Part shown: positions 44,578 through 48,787 of the stretch, in pieces
Layout of the letters: each line of letters opens with the position of its first letter
How positions within the stretch are numbered: the stretch's first letter is position 1
Assembly (NCBI GenBank): GCA_024275975.1
Contig: JAJRYC010000023.1
Span: 1 to 48,787 of the forward strand
Direction: 5' to 3'
DNA from: Nitrospirota bacterium
GTDB taxonomy: Bacteria > Nitrospirota > Thermodesulfovibrionia > Thermodesulfovibrionales > UBA6898
DNA length: 48,787 bases
The notes under the pieces: generated by a model
Told to the model about the DNA's origin: nothing
The model's database searches: none
The model's input: the letters and a program-made list of their open reading frames with translations, nothing else
Position numbers and translations under genes: made by a program

Positions 44578-46494
44578 TTATTCAAATGGCGGCGTACCCA
44601 AGTGGCTAAGGGGGAGGTCTGCAAAACCTTTATGCAGCGGTTCAAATCCGCTCGCCGCCTCCAACTCCTGCAATGGATTATCCCCGGTTAATTTTTCAAG
44701 AAGCATCCTGTCAAGTCCTCTCTGCGCCAGGTATGCCTGTTCGAGCGATTCAATAAGGAAACGGTCAAGCACGCTGTTCCGAAGAAAGTCTTCCCTGAGG
44801 GCGGTATCTTTGTTCTGTATTATCCTTGGGAGTATCTGGTTCAGATATATCGATTCTTTACGTAGATCAACAAACACCTTTTCAAAAAGCTCGGCCGGAA
44901 TTTCAGCCGGCGGCCCGTCTTCGGATAAATTCTTTTCTATTTCAGCCCTGACCCGGTCACGCCCCCCCCTGACTTCGAGACCTGGAACAAAGCTCCTGAG
45001 ATTTTCTTTTAACGCCGAATAGATTCTGGAATATAAGTTTTCTTCATCTGCCAACAACTTCAGGTCCTTAACAACGTCCTTAAAGGCCGCCTCGCCATGT
45101 TTGATGTTGTCAAGGCCCTTTACGACTAACTCTATCTTGCGTTTTCCATAGCCCGTTATATATTTATTTCTATACAGCTCTTTAATAAACACGGAATGAA
45201 AGAGGCTGTCGTCCAGCTCATCAAATGCCTTTTTGTTCCCGAGCAGGCTCCTCACTGCGTCTTCCCTGAATTCAGGATTTTTCATGAAGGCCAGATTGCC
45301 GAGCATCGCCCGAACATTGTCATATCTGTCAAAGTAAGTCACAAGAGAGCTGAACTCCTCCAGGACACTGAAGTCATCTGTCTCGCGTGAGAGGTCATCG
45401 CAGGCCTTCCCTATGTCCAGGAGCACCTTCTCCATCCCCTTTTCGTTCAGGGAACAAGCCTTGTTGTTCGCTTTAATAAGCCGTACAATATCTTCTTTTA
45501 TAATATGCCGCTTGATGGAGGAGTCGCTGAAGAAGAGATTCTCGAGAATAGACCGCGCTTCATTCACGTATCCCGCTTCTTCATCCGCCTGAACGTTCTT
45601 TCCCTTCAACAACAGTATATTAAGGGTATTAAACAGGATGACCGATATATTGTTTCTTATGCCCAAAGTCCGGAGCCTGTTCAGCTTTGCTTGTTCGGAA
45701 GAATGCAGAATCTCCTTTTTGAGTCCATTTATAAGAATATCCTTGTATTCATCAACAATGGCCCTGTTTTCCGGCTGTCTGTACATAATCTCGATCTTCA
45801 TTCTCTCCCGCTGATAACTGTCAATGTTGTTTCTTGAAGCTATCTCTTCAAGGAAGAGTTCTTCCTCGATGCCGAGTTTCCTGTTTTTCAGGTAAAAACT
45901 TCTAAAGGCGTCGTAGTATTCCCTGTTTCCCCTGTTGATCAGCTTGAAGATGTAGAGTGTCGATCGCTCTTCGCTCAGTGCGGAGTAGAGACTGTCGAGT
46001 AGTTCGGTGTCCCTGTCGCCGTCCGACAGGTCCGTTCTTTTAAGAAATTTTCCGGTGGATTTCAAAATCTGTTTCTGCCGGTCTTTAAACTCTCCCTTAA
46101 ATTCGGATGAAACAATGAAGTAGTAATTTTTTACCGCGTGTCCCTGCAGGAATATTCTGTAGAAGGTCTCCTCGCCCTGGATGTTATTCGTAAAGACAAC
46201 CCGCTCGTTGTTGTCGGGAAATGCACCGAACATGATCAGTCGGTTTAAGATGTCCGGTTTTTTCATGTCCGTTACAGACTCCTCAACTCCGAACCCGTAT
46301 TCGCAGAAACTTCCGCCCGTGCCTCTGTAACTTATGCCGTGATCTGAAATAGTGAGTTCATTGCCCGGCGAGAAAAATCTTATACGTGAAGGTCCCTCTT
46401 CATGGAAATATGTGCTGTGTATGTTCATGCCGGCAACAAACGCGAAATAATCCACCTGGCCGATACTGCCGTGGAGCCTGAGATCTTTAATCAT
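44578..46494 (-). CDS. Large unknown protein; C-terminus antisense to tRNA-Cys
   Basis: This protein of about 638 residues has no signal peptide or membrane span. It is rich in helices and charged residues, and I do not firmly recognise it; a TIGR04442-type family is possible. The N-terminal part (GSIGQVDYFAFVAGMNIHST, GISYRGTGGSFCEYGFG) looks beta-rich; the rest is a long helical array. ATG 46494 is preferred to 46515 because the sequence settles there. Its last 27 or so residues (from EAASGFEPLH to the stop at 44578-44580) are read from the opposite strand of the tRNA-Cys gene, so the original stop has probably been lost or lies within the tRNA boundary. It is divergent from the transglycosylase gene. 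Confidence 0.7.
   Translation of the reverse strand: MIKDLRLHGSIGQVDYFAFVAGMNIHSTYFHEEGPSRIRFFSPGNELTISDHGISYRGTGGSFCEYGFGVEESVTDMKKPDILNRLIMFGAFPDNNERVVFTNNIQGEETFYRIFLQGHAVKNYYFIVSSEFKGEFKDRQKQILKSTGKFLKRTDLSDGDRDTELLDSLYSALSEERSTLYIFKLINRGNREYYDAFRSFYLKNRKLGIEEELFLEEIASRNNIDSYQRERMKIEIMYRQPENRAIVDEYKDILINGLKKEILHSSEQAKLNRLRTLGIRNNISVILFNTLNILLLKGKNVQADEEAGYVNEARSILENLFFSDSSIKRHIIKEDIVRLIKANNKACSLNEKGMEKVLLDIGKACDDLSRETDDFSVLEEFSSLVTYFDRYDNVRAMLGNLAFMKNPEFREDAVRSLLGNKKAFDELDDSLFHSVFIKELYRNKYITGYGKRKIELVVKGLDNIKHGEAAFKDVVKDLKLLADEENLYSRIYSALKENLRSFVPGLEVRGGRDRVRAEIEKNLSEDGPPAEIPAELFEKVFVDLRKESIYLNQILPRIIQNKDTALREDFLRNSVLDRFLIESLEQAYLAQRGLDRMLLEKLTGDNPLQELEAASGFEPLHKGFADLPLSHLGTPPFE
44588..44663 (+). 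tRNA. tRNA-Cys (GCA)
   Basis: The acceptor GGCGGCG pairs with CGCCGCC. The anticodon loop GGTCTGCAAAACC holds GCA, and the T loop is GGTTCAAATCC. CCA is encoded at 44661-44663. It is 55 bases after tRNA-Gly. The 3' end of the convergent unknown gene covers it entirely. Confidence 0.97.
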
Positions 46495-46621
46495 AGTCAG
46501 AATATACCATAGCAATAAAAAAATATTCTATTCGCGGGCGGACGGGCCGTATGAAAAGTTTGCCTAAAGGAAAAGCTTCCTCTATTATAAAAATAGCAGG
46601 CAAGAAGCAGGAAGTATAAAT

Positions 46622-48610
46622 ATGAAGATATCCTCGGGACATAAATTGCCTCCAGCCTCCCGGCTCCCGGTTGCCGCGTGTCTTATTATCTCCCTTTTTT
46701 GTATCCTGGTTTCAGGTGTTAATCTCCTCTCCGCCAGGGATTTTACAGGCAGAGAATACTTTCAAAACGGCAAAAATGACCTTGTCGTCGGCCGTTACGT
46801 CCAGGCAGTTAAAGGATTTTCGATGGCGGAGAAAGAGTTCGGGCTGCTTAAGGACTATGCGTTGTTATATCTCTCCGAGGCCTACCATGAGCTGGGAGAA
46901 CACGGGAAGGCACTGGATGCAATCCGGAGACTGCTCAGGGAGGAACCTCTTTCACCCCTGAGGAAAAAAGCGAAGATGTATGAAATCAGGGAGGCAGAGG
47001 AGACCGGGGACTCAAAAGGGGATATTCCGCGGCTGTACGAGTCGTTTCTGCGGGATTACCCGGGAACTGAAGAGATCTCTTTTTCTTATGGCCGATATCT
47101 TAAAGAAACCGGGGAAAAGGCCGGGGCCGCGGCTGTATTTAAAGAGATATATAAAGGGGCGGGCGCTTTATCGGAATCGGCGTATGCTGAATTGACGCCG
47201 GAGGAGATAAAATCCGGTGACCTGGTTGAAAGGGCCTCGAACCTGATGAAGAATTATGCATTCGGGGCGGCGGAACGCGACCTGAGGAAGGCCCTGTTGC
47301 TGGACGACGGCGGGAAGAGGGATGCCATACTTAAGAAACTCGGCCTTGTGCTTTTCAGGCAGAAGAAATATAAGGACGCCGCGGAAGTATACGGCAGGAC
47401 AGGCGAGCTGTATTCCAGTGCCCGTTCCTTATACCGGGCGGGTGACAGGCAGGGGTTTGAAGAGGCGCTTAACCAGCTTGTGGAAAGCAATAGCAGGAAG
47501 GCCGGTCGCCTTTTCGTGGCTGTCGCCTCTGATAAGCGGAGGGAGAAAGACTATAAAAACGCTCTGATTATCTACAATGATGTTCTGAAAAAATATCCTC
47601 TGGAAAAAGAAGACGCAATGTGGGGAATCGGGTGGACGAATTATCTCTCGGGAAAATATAAAAAATCATCCGGGGTGTTCGCCGGGTTATACGCTGAATA
47701 TAAGCGACCGAAATATCTTTACTGGCGGGCAAAGAGTGTCGATGCCCTCGGCGGCGATGCAGCGGCTATATATGATTCACTCATGAAAATGGACAATAAT
47801 TTTTACGGCGTTCTCTCCTACGCAAAAAACGGGAAGAAATTTCCCGGGCGTGTTCTGCCTGATAACATGGCGATTAACCGTCGTGCCGGCGGTCGCGGGC
47901 CGGGAAACTTCGAGCGTATTGAAGCGCTTCAGTCACTGGGCATGCATGAGGAAGCAACAGGAGAATTGATAGCTTTGTCAAAAAACATCGGTTCTCCAGA
48001 GGAGATGATATCCTTTATTCTGAAATTCCAGGAGCTGGGAGAATTTAACTACGCGATAAAACTCGCGGCGGGAAGTCCGTATACCGCAAACCTTCACGGT
48101 TTCTGGTATCCCCTTGCATTCTGGGATATTATCGAGCGGGCATCACAAAAATACGATATAGACCCTTTTGTCGTGCTTTCCGTAATAAGAGAGGAGAGCC
48201 GCTTTGATGCAGACGCAAAATCAGTTGCGGGTGCGCTTGGGCTTATGCAGCTCATGCCCCGGACGGCCTACCGCCTGGACAGGGAACTGGACCTCGGCAT
48301 AAATAATGTCTCGCAGATAAATGATATAGGAACCAATATCTATCTTGGGTCATATTATCTTAAGAGCCTGTTCAATGAATTTGACACATTAGCCTATGTC
48401 CTTGCGGCATACAACGCTGGTGAAAGTATCGTCAGGGCATGGCGGAGCCAGGGGGACTACAGGTCAACCGATGAATTCATCGAGGATATCCCTTATCCCG
48501 AGACCCGAAATTATGTTAAAAAAGTTATCACTTCCTGCTTCCAGTACAAAAAATACTCGGCCATGGAGGACAAGGGCACAGACATGGCCGGCCTGCTCGG
48601 TCAACTTTAG
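46622..48610 (+). CDS. Soluble-type lytic transglycosylase with TPR-like N-terminus
   Basis: This periplasmic enzyme cuts peptidoglycan to 1,6-anhydro-muropeptides. It has a hydrophobic signal at about 17-38 and a long helical TPR-like superhelix (about 45-470, e.g. YHELGEHGKALDAIRRLLRE). The C-terminal SLT domain (about 500-640) follows, with catalytic E525 in SVIREESRFDADAKS, then GALGLMQLMPRTAYRL and YVLAAYNAGESIV. The build is that of Slt70-type enzymes. The ribosome-binding site AGGAAG precedes ATG 46622. It may act in wall turnover or make way for envelope machines. Confidence 0.93.
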   Translation: MKISSGHKLPPASRLPVAACLIISLFCILVSGVNLLSARDFTGREYFQNGKNDLVVGRYVQAVKGFSMAEKEFGLLKDYALLYLSEAYHELGEHGKALDAIRRLLREEPLSPLRKKAKMYEIREAEETGDSKGDIPRLYESFLRDYPGTEEISFSYGRYLKETGEKAGAAAVFKEIYKGAGALSESAYAELTPEEIKSGDLVERASNLMKNYAFGAAERDLRKALLLDDGGKRDAILKKLGLVLFRQKKYKDAAEVYGRTGELYSSARSLYRAGDRQGFEEALNQLVESNSRKAGRLFVAVASDKRREKDYKNALIIYNDVLKKYPLEKEDAMWGIGWTNYLSGKYKKSSGVFAGLYAEYKRPKYLYWRAKSVDALGGDAAAIYDSLMKMDNNFYGVLSYAKNGKKFPGRVLPDNMAINRRAGGRGPGNFERIEALQSLGMHEEATGELIALSKNIGSPEEMISFILKFQELGEFNYAIKLAAGSPYTANLHGFWYPLAFWDIIERASQKYDIDPFVVLSVIREESRFDADAKSVAGALGLMQLMPRTAYRLDRELDLGINNVSQINDIGTNIYLGSYYLKSLFNEFDTLAYVLAAYNAGESIVRAWRSQGDYRSTDEFIEDIPYPETRNYVKKVITSCFQYKKYSAMEDKGTDMAGLLGQL

Positions 48611-48683
48611 TCGTTTTTACCCGTTTTTTTCGGACCTTTCCATCAGATATATAGGTGCGCATAAGTAACCAGACAATGAGCAC

Positions 48684-48785
48684 CTAAAAAAAAGGTTTCA
48701 TCAATCCCAGGATTTCCTCAGGGTGTTGCTGGATATCAGCGAAGGTACTGAACAAACTCCGGCACAATTCTTCAGGGGTGTCGAA
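48684..48785 (-). CDS. 3' end of an unidentified protein, cut by window edge
   Basis: The minus-strand frame reads 33 residues ending FADIQQHPEEILGLMKPFF with a stop at 48686-48684. The start is beyond the window. I do not recognise the family; it is hydrophobic and acidic and could belong to a small soluble domain. Coding sense is probable but not certain. Confidence 0.4.
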   Translation of the reverse strand, partial: FDTPEELCRSLFSTFADIQQHPEEILGLMKPFF

Positions 48786-48787
48786 AT

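Overview
The window looks like the chromosome of an anaerobic, Gram-negative-type bacterium. Evidence for this is KDO synthesis genes (kdsD, kdsC), multiheme c-type cytochromes with a membrane cytochrome b, selenocysteine machinery (selB, selA), lipoproteins and a periplasmic lytic transglycosylase. The gene mix (DUF4388 protein, DUF1015 next to gap/pgk, heme-motif sensor kinase) would suit Nitrospirota or a deltaproteobacterial relative. That placement is inference; no rRNA is present to settle it.

Bases 1-6750 are a decayed mobile/defence island. A type III restriction (Res-like) helicase-nuclease gene that has lost its N-terminus sits between two inward-facing copies of one insertion-sequence end (a 141-bp inverted repeat). 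Beyond it lie a frameshifted 3' end of a PglX/Eco57I-type methyltransferase, an AbiEi/AbiEii-like toxin-antitoxin pair with its own promoter and palindrome, a chimera of a BREX PglZ N-terminus with a zeta-kinase C-terminus that has no P-loop, its small antitoxin-like partner, a second frameshifted methyltransferase tail, and an IS21-family end with a broken istA.

Bases 6740-9580 hold an SOS mutagenesis operon (a LexA/UmuD-like self-cleaving repressor and a Y-family polymerase) under a Bacillus-type LexA box. An AbrB-PIN toxin-antitoxin pair with an inverted-repeat operator follows.

Bases 9800-21730 are mostly housekeeping genes: a lipoprotein, an FmdB zinc ribbon, transaldolase, DUF1015, gap, pgk, SAM decarboxylase, selB, a pair of M16 peptidases (one active, one inactive) and a GAF-GGDEF diguanylate cyclase. 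Bases 22126-24566 form a three-gene redox operon: a 7-heme membrane cytochrome, a b-type cytochrome and a 9-heme lipoprotein cytochrome.

Bases 24792-32726 are a long collinear, mostly overlapping gene run: kdsD, kdsC, pgsA, plsY, a TPR/zinc-ribbon membrane protein, a DUF4388-pseudopilin fusion with an in-frame UGA at codon 5, queC, a small unknown gene and selA. A Phd/ParE-type toxin-antitoxin pair flanked by a 17-bp direct repeat follows, then a DUF401 permease, a Mut7-C protein and a two-component system (a CXXCH-containing sensor kinase and an NtrC-type regulator).

The last part holds an Mth938-like protein, an MgtC-like protein, tyrS, trpG (a single TAA exactly at the catalytic Glu codon), trpE, tRNA-Gly, tRNA-Cys, a large unknown protein whose C-terminus reads antisense through tRNA-Cys, and an SLT lytic transglycosylase. 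The strongest candidates for new biology are the PglZ-zeta chimera, the DUF4388-pseudopilin fusion with its UGA codon, and the apparently leaderless LexA-regulated polymerase operon. No complete new defence system can be claimed.
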